Shown here piece by piece: positions 6,404 through 13,783 of a DNA stretch of 13,784 nucleotides (its first letter is position 1; each line of letters begins with the position of its first letter). Position numbers and translations under genes: made by a program. The DNA is from Aphodosoma sp044433285 (GTDB lineage Bacteria > Bacteroidota > Bacteroidia > Bacteroidales > Paludibacteraceae): NCBI GenBank assembly GCA_044433285.1, contig JAWXTU010000064.1:1-13784 (forward strand). The letters run 5' to 3'. The notes below the pieces were generated by a model. The model did not search any database and had not been told where the DNA came from. It was given only the letters and a program-made list of their open reading frames with translations.

Positions 6404-9088
6404 TTATTTTATTTGTTTCGTTTCAGGCATTATTGTCAATAACTTAAACATAGATTGGTCTGATGGAATCAATCTAAATATTAGAGGTTTCTTCTTGTCA
6501 CTTCTTTTATATTTGAAGTTGAAGGTTTGCCTTTGACCAACTTGCAACTCATCACTATTGATTGTTAAATAGGTCTTGTAATTATTCAAATCTATCGGTG
6601 TACGCCCCTCGCCAATAAGCAACTCTAAGCTACAAGGCAGAGCTGTATCGGACTGTATGGTTAGCGAGAAAGAACTTCGTGAGAAAAATCCGCCCTGTTT
6701 TATCTCCACGAAAGAGACTCTTGCGACCTGAAGGCTAAACACTTTTTTCACGCCTGTGGATAACAATTCTTTACCACTTTTATCCAAAATTCGGGTCTGC
6801 AAACTGATAGCTATACTCTTTGCACCTTGAGGTGAAGTCAATGAAAATTTCGGAGTTGGTTGAGACGATTTATTTATAATATTCTCCACTAATTTTCCGC
6901 CATCGACCTGAGAGATTATCTTAACAGACTCGACGCCATTGCTCCACTTCCAAGAGACTTCAAATGTTCTTTCGCTTACTCTATCAAAGGTAACATCCTG
7001 AGGCTCTAGAATCGATGTAATAGATACTTGTTCTCCAGCAATACCTATGCTTCCCAAAAAGACAACAGGCAAATAATATCTAACACCATTGAAATCCTTG
7101 TTTACAGTACATGAATTACCCGATGTCGCAACCCTATCAAACGTAAGAGATTCTTTATATACAATATCATTTCGATTTTGTGAGAATGGCTTATTACTTA
7201 AATATATCTCAAGCACACCTTTAGGAGGTGTTTTCCATGAAATAGTAGACTTGCCATTAACAGTATCTACACTCAAATCTATCGCCTTGGGCGGTGTGGT
7301 TGGTGTGAGTGATATATTTACTCCTGTAGCTTTACTCTTTTTGTTTGTTATATCTTCAAAAACAGCGACAAAAGTGTAGTTATATTCAACATCTGGGGTT
7401 AGATTTTGATCTATATAGCTACTACCTGAGACTGTCTTAATTAACTTCTTATCTCTATATATTTCAACCTCTTTTGCATTCTTAGGAAGGGTGAAATTAA
7501 AACTAATATAAGTCTCTTTAATATCATACGTTAGAGATTTTGTATCGATGTTTGTTACCGTAACAACAGGGCCTACACTACTACCGCTATTAGAGTAATT
7601 ACTGTCCACCTTTGAGAATACAGCATAGTAGTAACTAACACCTGCTTCAGTTGTCACATCATCTAGGCTGCTGCTATTTATAGTGTTTAGTAGCTCACCA
7701 TCATTATGTGATTTTGGAGCAGAATTAACTTTACGAACTACAGCATACGAAACAAAATCGGCTGAGAATTTATTCCACGATAATTTCACGCTCTTACCTG
7801 CTACACTCACAGTTAAATTAGATGGCGACTGCAATTCTACTCTCGACAAAGATTTAATTGCTTCTGCGTGATCCGAGCATTTAGCTACTACTTGTCGTAG
7901 TAGTGATATTTTCTCAACCCATGAACTACTATCATTTGCTCTCTTAACAATAGAGTCTGCGTCGGCTATTTTGGCATTGATATCTTTTAACGAGCTCTCT
8001 ATTGATGCAGACTTACTACTTTCGAGAATCTTTCTCGCTATCTGTTGAGCCTTTTGTAATTGAAGAGATCTCACAGCCTCCGCAAATGCCTTCTCTTGGT
8101 TGCCTAGGTCACCCTTTACGGCAGATAGCAACTCCTTTACTTTGATTACCTTGTCATATTTATCCCAATTTGCAGCAAACTCTTTTATGGACTCCTCAAC
8201 ACCATCAATTTTGCCTATACCCAATTTGTATTGAGCCTCACCCAAAATCTTCTCGTATTGTTCTATTTTCGCAATATCGACACCACAGCCAATACATTGC
8301 TTACTTCCCGCTTGAATCGCTTTTTGGCAACCAGGACATTTTATATAAGCATTACATTTCTGGCAAATGTTTCCTGCACTAACCTTCTCTCCACATTTAG
8401 GACAAACAGTCATTGATGAAATTGAAGGTAATTCCATCTTAAAATCTTTACATTGTAGAGCTATCAATGCAAGAACAAGCTGAAATCCAGCAATATTATC
8501 AGGGTTACATTTCAACAACGAAAAACAACTCTCTGCCAAATCTCGATATTGAATAATTCCGAGACTTGAGCCTTTAATTGTTTTTATTTTTAATATAATA
8601 GGGGTAAAAGCAGGAGTAAACACCACAGAGAATGAAGCATATTGATTATTGGTCAATATTTTCTTACAATCTGAGGTGAATTTACCTATATATTCAGCGG
8701 CTTCAGTTTTACCCTTTTGCACAGCTATCCTGGCACGCTTGTCTAAGTATTCGCAACGTTCCTTTACGTCATTAGCACTCATTTTCGCACCGCCGAATGA
8801 TGCAAGCAGTGATGAATAAGCAGATAAAGGAGCAGCATCTAAGTTCAAACCAGGGAGCTCCAACAACTCATTTATAGCACTTACTGCTTTGTGAAAATTA
8901 TCTATATCTGAATATAACACCCCCGTTAGTTCGATCGGCTCAAGCTGAGACTTTACGATACTATACGCTTTTGCGAGATCAACGCCTGGGTGCTCTCGCT
9001 TAAATCTAGTTTGTAACTTTTTATCTTTAATATCTATCTCGATTCCAGAAAAAATGTCTGATCTGAGTTTTATTAACGCTTCTTTCAT
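6404..9088 (-). CDS. Cytosolic double-zinc-ribbon protein with helical stalk and fibronectin type III repeats
   Basis: 894 residues with no signal peptide or membrane span. Residues 1-225 form an unrecognised, mostly helical region. A double zinc ribbon of DZANK type follows with four pairs: CPKC (229-232), CQKC (242-245), CPGC (251-254), CIGC (265-268). Residues ~270-418 are helical and charged (coiled-coil or tetratricopeptide-like). From ~421 come about four fibronectin III-like beta sandwiches (starting near 421, 513, 598 and 695; e.g. VKLSWNKF at 434-441, STISWKTPP at 614-622, FEVSWKW at 709-715), then a ~100-residue beta-rich tail. It begins 5 nt after the second Hsp70 gene and ends 6 nt before the GTPase gene, so it is the physical link between the chaperone and GTPase parts of the operon. 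A scaffold or client-adaptor role is inference. Confidence 0.75.
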   Translation of the reverse strand: MKEALIKLRSDIFSGIEIDIKDKKLQTRFKREHPGVDLAKAYSIVKSQLEPIELTGVLYSDIDNFHKAVSAINELLELPGLNLDAAPLSAYSSLLASFGGAKMSANDVKERCEYLDKRARIAVQKGKTEAAEYIGKFTSDCKKILTNNQYASFSVVFTPAFTPIILKIKTIKGSSLGIIQYRDLAESCFSLLKCNPDNIAGFQLVLALIALQCKDFKMELPSISSMTVCPKCGEKVSAGNICQKCNAYIKCPGCQKAIQAGSKQCIGCGVDIAKIEQYEKILGEAQYKLGIGKIDGVEESIKEFAANWDKYDKVIKVKELLSAVKGDLGNQEKAFAEAVRSLQLQKAQQIARKILESSKSASIESSLKDINAKIADADSIVKRANDSSSWVEKISLLRQVVAKCSDHAEAIKSLSRVELQSPSNLTVSVAGKSVKLSWNKFSADFVSYAVVRKVNSAPKSHNDGELLNTINSSSLDDVTTEAGVSYYYAVFSKVDSNYSNSGSSVGPVVTVTNIDTKSLTYDIKETYISFNFTLPKNAKEVEIYRDKKLIKTVSGSSYIDQNLTPDVEYNYTFVAVFEDITNKKSKATGVNISLTPTTPPKAIDLSVDTVNGKSTISWKTPPKGVLEIYLSNKPFSQNRNDIVYKESLTFDRVATSGNSCTVNKDFNGVRYYLPVVFLGSIGIAGEQVSITSILEPQDVTFDRVSERTFEVSWKWSNGVESVKIISQVDGGKLVENIINKSSQPTPKFSLTSPQGAKSIAISLQTRILDKSGKELLSTGVKKVFSLQVARVSFVEIKQGGFFSRSSFSLTIQSDTALPCSLELLIGEGRTPIDLNNYKTYLTINSDELQVGQRQTFNFKYKRSDKKKPLIFRLIPSDQSMFKLLTIMPETKQIK

Positions 9089-9093
9089 ATCTC

Positions 9094-10758
9094 TTAAGAT
9101 TGTATTTTAACACGGCTCACTCTAACCGCTGCGGTTTTTACTTCTTCTTTTGTTCTGACTCCGTTTAAGTGTATCTGAAATGATATAGCATTTCCTGTAA
9201 GTGCCTCACTAGCTGAAACAGTTAGAATACCTTGTGCGTCCAGATGAAATGTCACCTTAACTGGGGTTTCAATTGGCATAGGTTTTCCGAACCTAATCAC
9301 TGACTTATCTAGCAATACACCTTCATCAATTGGCACAGCAAACTTCTCTATTGGCTTACCATGTTTTACATCGTGAATAATATCATCCCTCGTTGCTACT
9401 GTTTCATATACCGCAATATTCATCCTATTCTGCCCCTCATTGATTGTTCTAAATGTACGTGAGGTTTCAATAGGGAGTTCATCTTGCTGAAAAATCATTG
9501 TTGAAACGATGTGTATGTCATGGTTACACGACATAACACTGCTTATGCCGTATGATCGACTAAGAACATTGATAACAGATGGATCCTCTACATTTCTTGT
9601 AGGTGCATCGGCTTTTGGCTTAAAAAATTTTGACAATAAACCTTTATCTTTGGGCTGTTCTGCAAGTGACTCTCTGCTATCATATATCGTTTTGAGAGCT
9701 AAAGCATGTAGAGCAGCACCTTTGGCAACTGCTTGGTCGGGGTCAAACATTTTCGAATCACAACCTAGGGTTTCATCCACCATAGATTTCACCTGTGGCA
9801 TTCGACAAGAGCCTCCAACCAAAAGCACTTCGTCTATTTGACCATCAAATAAAGGCTCATTATCTCCATCAACCTTTTGTTTTGCGGCCTCAATAACATC
9901 CGCAACAATTGACATTGTGCGATTTAAATGGTTAGAGGTTAAAGAATCAAACATTTCACGAGTAAGCTCCACTTTTACACGATTATCATCGTGCATTACA
10001 GGGGCTTTGTAAAGATTCATATTAGTAAGAGTCTTTTTAGCTTTTTCGGCTAATAAATAGAGTTGAGTCTCGGTCTCTTTGTTGTCTAATATATCCACTT
10101 CACCTGTCTCATTTTCATATTGTGAAGCTAAGTATTTTACAATCTCCTTATCCCAATCTACACCTCCGAGTCTACTATCACCACCTGTGGCAATAGTATG
10201 AATCTTAGACCCCGAAACTTTTATTAATGTAACATCAAATGTACCGCCACCCAAGTCATAGACTAGAATTGTTTTATTCTCTTTTGTGTTTACCCCATAA
10301 GATATTGCTGCCGCAGTAGGTTCCTGCAAAATAGCCAATACATTTAAACCTGCAATCTCACCAGCTTGCTGAGTTTGCATCTTCTCTTTTGTTCCAAAGT
10401 ACGCGGGGCAAGTTATTACAACATCTTTAATGTCGGCACCAAGCTCCTCGTTGGCATCTTGAACTAACTTCCTCAATATATATGAAGATACAATAACTGG
10501 GTCTTCAGGAAAAATACACTTCGAGACAAAATTATCATTGCCTATCTCCCTCTTAATAAACGCGACTCGTCTATCTGCATCATATTCATCTTTCGCTGCT
10601 TCACCAACAACGATATTGTCTTGACTCTCATAGTACACAACAGAAGGGGTAACATCAGAGCCATCACTATTTTTTAATACGATAGCTTTGCCGTACTCAT
10701 CAACTGTTGCAATACACGAATATGTTGTGCCAAGATCTATTCCGTAAATTTTCTCCAT
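9094..10758 (-). CDS. Lid-less Hsp70 (DnaK-like) ATPase, second paralog
   Basis: 554 residues against ~640 for housekeeping DnaK. The nucleotide-binding domain (1-~360) is complete: phosphate-1 loop GIDLGTTYSCIA (6-17), IKREIG with the catalytic-type Lys69, EPTAAAISYG (146-155), phosphate-2 loop YDLGGGTFDVT (167-177), and adenosine loop LLVGGSCRMPQV (312-323). A short Lys/Pro-rich spacer (~365-393) leads to INVLSRSYGI (396-405) at the place of the DVTPLSLGI linker/strand, then a divergent SBD-beta-like domain. The alpha-helical lid is absent; the protein ends with GVRTKEEV-TAA-RVSRVK. It is very similar to the upstream Hsp70 in the ATPase domain and clearly different in the C-terminal half. 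It heads the tight run of five genes and is separated from the other Hsp70 by a hairpin and a 165-bp palindrome, so it probably has its own promoter. Confidence 0.9.
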   Translation of the reverse strand: MEKIYGIDLGTTYSCIATVDEYGKAIVLKNSDGSDVTPSVVYYESQDNIVVGEAAKDEYDADRRVAFIKREIGNDNFVSKCIFPEDPVIVSSYILRKLVQDANEELGADIKDVVITCPAYFGTKEKMQTQQAGEIAGLNVLAILQEPTAAAISYGVNTKENKTILVYDLGGGTFDVTLIKVSGSKIHTIATGGDSRLGGVDWDKEIVKYLASQYENETGEVDILDNKETETQLYLLAEKAKKTLTNMNLYKAPVMHDDNRVKVELTREMFDSLTSNHLNRTMSIVADVIEAAKQKVDGDNEPLFDGQIDEVLLVGGSCRMPQVKSMVDETLGCDSKMFDPDQAVAKGAALHALALKTIYDSRESLAEQPKDKGLLSKFFKPKADAPTRNVEDPSVINVLSRSYGISSVMSCNHDIHIVSTMIFQQDELPIETSRTFRTINEGQNRMNIAVYETVATRDDIIHDVKHGKPIEKFAVPIDEGVLLDKSVIRFGKPMPIETPVKVTFHLDAQGILTVSASEALTGNAISFQIHLNGVRTKEEVKTAAVRVSRVKIQS

Positions 10759-10791
10759 ATATATAATTTAATAATACGAGCGGTACGAATT

Positions 10792-10956
10792 AAGTAGGGT
10801 AAAATAATTATTGGTGTGTTTTTAAGAGTACTATTGGAGATGAGATTTTTTGCTATTGAATTGAAAATATAGTGGATCTACATTGAAATTTAATAGTGAA
10901 AAATATCGCTTCAAGAGTGCTTTTAAAAATATGGCAATAATTGTTTTACACTACTT
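10792..10956. repeat. 165-bp palindromic MITE-like element, copy 1
   Basis: It runs from AAGTAGGGTAAAATAATTAT to ATTGTTTTACACTACTT. The two halves are imperfect inverted repeats of each other (about three quarters matching by eye). The whole unit matches copy 2 (12716-12880) in reverse complement with about 7 mismatches and no gaps. TTAA is present at both ends (10790-10793 and 10955-10958), possibly a target duplication. It begins 33 nt upstream of the second Hsp70 start and follows the terminator hairpin of the first Hsp70. Size, terminal repeats and lack of coding capacity suggest a non-autonomous transposable element; a locus-specific regulatory leader is the alternative. Confidence 0.8.
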
Positions 10957-10965
10957 AAGTAATAA

Positions 10966-10999
10966 ACTCAACCACTTTGAAATACCATAGTGGTTGAGT
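10966..10999 (-). terminator. Hairpin terminator of the first Hsp70 gene
   Basis: ACTCAACCACT (10966-10976) and AGTGGTTGAGT (10989-10999) form a perfect 11-bp stem with a 12-nt loop, starting 13 nt beyond the stop codon at 11013. In the minus direction it is followed by TTTATTACTT, a weak U-rich tract. It would separate the grpE/first-Hsp70 transcript from the downstream five-gene operon. Confidence 0.65.
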
Positions 11000-11012
11000 C
11001 TATTTTGATAAA

Positions 11013-12686
11013 TTAACCCTCTACTTTTACTCTACTTACACGAGCAGCAGCAGTTGCAACCTCCTCCTTGGTTCTCACACCTTGGATTTTGATATTTACT
11101 AATATTGATTTGCCAGTCTCCTCTTCATGTGCAGTAACATCCATCATACCTTGAGTATCGACATTGATCGAAACAGTTACACTCGAACCCTTCGGCATCG
11201 CTTTGCCAAATTCAAGAGTTGCACTGTCGAGCAGAGTTCCCTCATCAGCAGGAATACCAGGATATGAAAACTCCTCACTACCGTCTTTATCAACTATCAG
11301 ATCATTTTTTGTAGCTACACACTCATACACATCAATTCTCATTGAAGTTTGCCCCTCTGAAGCTGTGCTGAATGTAGAAGATGCACTAAATGGAAGCTCT
11401 GATTGTTCGAAAACCATAGTCGATATAACTCGCTCATTTTCGTCGCACCATTTAACGCTACCAATTCCATAAGTTCTACTCAATACATTGATGATTGTTG
11501 ATCCACCAACTGTAGTTTGCTCCTCTTGCTTGTCTCCACCAATTCTATTCTCGCGTGGTTTTTTCTCACCTCCAGAAGTGGTCTCTTCATCTTGTGCAAT
11601 CTCATAATCCTTTCTAAACATAGCGAACATAGCTGCTCCTTTGGCAACAGCTTGGTCTGGATCAAACATTTTTGAATCACACCCCAATGCACTATCAACA
11701 GCTGATTTGACTTGCAACATTCGGCAAGAACCTCCAACTAGAAGCACCTCATCTATAGTTCCGTCAAAAACAGGGTTATTATCTGCATCCACCTTATCTT
11801 TGGCTGCTTGAATCACATCTTGCAAAATTGAGATTGTACGGCTTAGGTGATTTGCTGTAATCGATTCAAATGTCTCCAATGTAAACTCTATCTTTGCAGA
11901 GCTTCCATCATGCACAACTGACGCTTTATATAGCTTCTTAGACGACAAAGCTTTTTTAGCTTTTTCAGCTAAAAGATACAAGTTCACCTCTGTCTCTGGG
12001 TCGCTAAGGATATCAGATTCGCCAGTCTCATTCTCATATTGAGCTGCTAGATATTTCACGATCTCTTTATCCCAGTCAGCACCACCAAGTCTACTATCAC
12101 CACCTGTTACAATAGTTCTGATTGATGATTGGCTAACTTTGATGATTGTAACGTCAAATGTACCACCACCCAAGTCATATACAAGGATAGTTTTATCCTC
12201 CTTTGTATTTAGACCATAAGATATTGCCGCTGCGGTTGGCTCTTGCAAAATAGCCAATACATTCAAACCTGCAATCTCGCCAGCTTGTTGAGTTTGCATT
12301 TTTTCTTTTGTACCAAAATATGCTGGACAAGTGATAACAACATCCGAAATATTATCCATAGTTGCCTCATTTGCATCTTGAACAAGTTTTTTCAAGATAT
12401 AAGAAGATACAACAACTGGATCCTCTGGATATACACATTTTGAAACGAAATTATCATTTCCGATATCTCGTTTAATAAATGAGATACGTCTAGTTGGATC
12501 AACCTCATCTTTTGCTGTCTCTCCAACGACAATATTATCTTGGCTTTCATAATATACAACAGATGGTGTAACATCTGAACCTATACTATTTTTTAGAACA
12601 ATAGCTTTGCCATATTCATCGATTGTTGCGATACATGAATATGTTGTACCTAGGTCAATACCATAAACTTTTTTTGCTGTTTCCAT
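11013..12686 (-). CDS. Lid-less Hsp70 (DnaK-like) ATPase, first paralog, lying between inverted repeats
   Basis: 557 residues. The nucleotide-binding domain carries all Hsp70 signatures: GIDLGTTYSCIA (9-20), IKRDIG with Lys72 at the catalytic position, EPTAAAISYG (149-158), YDLGGGTFDVT (170-180), LLVGGSCRMLQV (315-326). The last motif has Leu where its paralog and typical Hsp70s have Pro. Residues ~360-397 are a Gly/Glu/Lys-rich flexible spacer unlike that of the paralog. INVLSRTYGI (399-408) replaces the usual linker region, and a beta-rich substrate-binding-like domain follows. The alpha lid is missing; the protein ends with the tail GVRTKEEV-TAA-RVSRVK shared with the paralog. GrpE-like protein is encoded upstream (12893-13651) and is its likely exchange factor. 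The gene is bounded by two near-identical 165-bp elements in inverted orientation and has its own hairpin terminator, so it could behave as a separate cassette. Confidence 0.9.
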   Translation of the reverse strand: METAKKVYGIDLGTTYSCIATIDEYGKAIVLKNSIGSDVTPSVVYYESQDNIVVGETAKDEVDPTRRISFIKRDIGNDNFVSKCVYPEDPVVVSSYILKKLVQDANEATMDNISDVVITCPAYFGTKEKMQTQQAGEIAGLNVLAILQEPTAAAISYGLNTKEDKTILVYDLGGGTFDVTIIKVSQSSIRTIVTGGDSRLGGADWDKEIVKYLAAQYENETGESDILSDPETEVNLYLLAEKAKKALSSKKLYKASVVHDGSSAKIEFTLETFESITANHLSRTISILQDVIQAAKDKVDADNNPVFDGTIDEVLLVGGSCRMLQVKSAVDSALGCDSKMFDPDQAVAKGAAMFAMFRKDYEIAQDEETTSGGEKKPRENRIGGDKQEEQTTVGGSTIINVLSRTYGIGSVKWCDENERVISTMVFEQSELPFSASSTFSTASEGQTSMRIDVYECVATKNDLIVDKDGSEEFSYPGIPADEGTLLDSATLEFGKAMPKGSSVTVSINVDTQGMMDVTAHEEETGKSILVNIKIQGVRTKEEVATAAARVSRVKVEG

Positions 12687-12715
12687 AGTGATTATAATTT
12701 TTATTTGTGATATTT

Positions 12716-12880
12716 AAGTAGTGTAAAACAATTATTGTCATATTTTTAAAAGCACTCTTGGCGCGATATTTTTCACTATTAAATTTCAGTATAGAACCAC
12801 TATATTTTCAATTCAATAGCAAAAAATCTCATCTCCAATAGCACTCTTAAAAACACACCAATAATTATTTTACCCTACTT
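12716..12880. repeat. 165-bp palindromic MITE-like element, copy 2 (inverted relative to copy 1)
   Basis: It reads AAGTAGTGTAAAACAATT through to TTATTTTACCCTACTT. Its reverse complement is about 96% identical to copy 1 by eye, without indels. Flanks are TTAA on the left (12714-12717 overlapping the end) and TTAT on the right, so a clean target duplication is not certain here. It lies 12 nt beyond the grpE-like stop and 29 nt before the first Hsp70 start, filling nearly the whole intergenic gap. Transcribed, it would fold into a long imperfect hairpin that could serve as 3' end of the grpE message or leader of the Hsp70 message. Confidence 0.8.
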
Positions 12881-12892
12881 ATAATTAATTTC

Positions 12893-13651
12893 TTACTCTT
12901 TCTCTTTTTTAATGTTAATATGTACACCCTCTTTTCTGAGCATAATCTCATCCCAATAATAACCTGGGTATAAAGACTCGATAATAGTCTTATCCTCTAC
13001 ATCTGGGTTTTCACTGCTTTTTTTAACTTGTTGTCGCCTAGAACTAAATGCTTCACCCGCAGAAGACTCAAAAGGCTCTATGCCATAGTTGTATAACAAA
13101 TCTTGAACATTCTCACCGAGTCTCTTGTAATTGATCTTAAGTCTCTTATATGCAGCCTGCAACTCCTCACCTTCCAGATCATCACTATACTTAGATGCCA
13201 TTTTGTTGATGTTATCAACCATAACAATTAAATCCATAAAAATAGGCTTTATGGCTTTACTGAATTGGTCATCACGCAAAGATTTTAGCTCACCATACAT
13301 CTTATCAAACAGCTGACTTTTATGCTCATCTACAGCTATTTTACTGTCATATTTTTGCATCATCTGCTCAAATAGAGTTGCGACATATTGAGCATCTACC
13401 ACACTCGGCGACGCTTCCAATTGTTCCTCTTGGATTGCTGGCTCTGGCTCTGCTGCCTCTTCGTCCACCTTTGGTGTTACCTCCGCAATAGTAGGCTCTT
13501 GCTCTACGATTTCTTCTAACACCTCCAACTTATCACTAGGTACAATTTCGTCCACAACCTCAGATTCTATAATAACTTCCGTAGGCTCGGTAGCTTGTTC
13601 CTCAATAGTATTATCATCAATGATAATAAATAGATCTTTATTCTCTTCCAT
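12893..13651 (-). CDS. GrpE-like nucleotide exchange factor with acidic N-terminal extension
   Basis: 252 residues. Residues 1-~85 are strongly acidic and low complexity (Glu, Pro, Val rich), longer than in typical GrpE (~190-200 residues total). Residues ~86-190 are helical, with the GrpE-like pattern FMDLIVMVDNINKM (138-151) and, later, LLYNYGIEPFESSAGEAF (185-202), resembling the GrpE 'G-(V/I)-x-x-(F/I)-...-G-x-x-F' segment. The end, ESLYPGYYWDEIMLRKEGV (225-243), matches the GrpE beta-domain end (GY-x-x-x-x-x-(V/I)-(L/I)-R-x-x-x-V). GrpE releases ADP from Hsp70, so the two adjacent Hsp70s are its likely partners. The start at 13651 lies ~25 bp from the stop of an IS30-family transposase, so its native upstream region is missing or short. 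Divergent from housekeeping GrpE; a system-specific exchange factor is inferred. Confidence 0.78.
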   Translation of the reverse strand: MEENKDLFIIIDDNTIEEQATEPTEVIIESEVVDEIVPSDKLEVLEEIVEQEPTIAEVTPKVDEEAAEPEPAIQEEQLEASPSVVDAQYVATLFEQMMQKYDSKIAVDEHKSQLFDKMYGELKSLRDDQFSKAIKPIFMDLIVMVDNINKMASKYSDDLEGEELQAAYKRLKINYKRLGENVQDLLYNYGIEPFESSAGEAFSSRRQQVKKSSENPDVEDKTIIESLYPGYYWDEIMLRKEGVHINIKKEKE

Positions 13652-13669
13652 ATTGATATAATTTAAAAG

Positions 13670-13692
13670 CTGAATTCAACCTGCAAATGCAA
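13670..13692. repeat. Probable terminal end of the IS30-family element
   Basis: CTGAATTCAACCTGCAAATG, continuing CAA, overlaps the transposase stop. It resembles the ends of Bacteroidota IS30-family elements, where the terminal repeat sits at the very end of the transposase gene. The palindromic motif CTGAATTCA recurs at 13693-13701. The exact outer boundary cannot be fixed without the other end; it should fall between 13652 and 13676, within about 20 bp of the grpE-like start. Confidence 0.4.
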
Positions 13693-13783
13693 CTGAATTC
13701 ATAGTTAATATTTGTTTAAATTTTTCATTTGGTGTGAGGTAGCCGAGCCTTTTACGAGGGCGATTATTTAGCTTGTTTTCAAT
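13676..13783 (-). CDS. IS30-family transposase, C-terminal 35 residues (partial)
   Basis: An open frame from the window edge to TGA at 13678-13676 reads IENKLNNRPRKRLGYLTPNE and continues KFKQILTMNSVAFAG. The LNNRPRKRLGYLTPNE block is the hallmark C-terminal end of the DDE catalytic domain of IS30-family transposases (usually followed by E/D-x-F). The rest of the gene lies to the right, outside the window. The transposase points toward and ends just before the grpE-like gene, on the same strand, so readthrough transcription from the IS could reach the system. Confidence 0.85.
   Translation of the reverse strand: MENKLNNRPRKRLGYLTPNEKFKQILTMNSVAFAG

Noticed and set aside
6404..9088. Secreted adhesin or glycosidase-type FN3 protein
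   Set aside because: It has no signal peptide, sorting signal or catalytic domain, and zinc ribbons plus operon partners point to the cytoplasm.
10759..10791. Bacteroidota-type promoter (TTTG / TAnnTTTG) upstream of either Hsp70 gene
   Set aside because: Only partial matches such as TATATTTTC within the palindrome were seen, without a convincing -33 partner, so no promoter was annotated.
10792..12880. CRISPR array or phage attachment sites
   Set aside because: There are only two 165-bp copies, with no short regularly spaced repeats and no integrase nearby.
10759..12892. The inverted repeats as by-products of the Hsp70 duplication
   Set aside because: A tandem duplication would give direct repeats. 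These are in opposite orientation and about 96% alike, whereas the Hsp70 genes are much more diverged in their C-terminal halves, so later insertion or flipping fits better.
9094..13651. Housekeeping grpE-dnaK heat-shock operon
   Set aside because: The Hsp70s lack the lid and canonical linker, occur as a recent pair, lack dnaJ, and are followed at once by GTPase-system genes. This is an accessory set, not the core chaperone operon.
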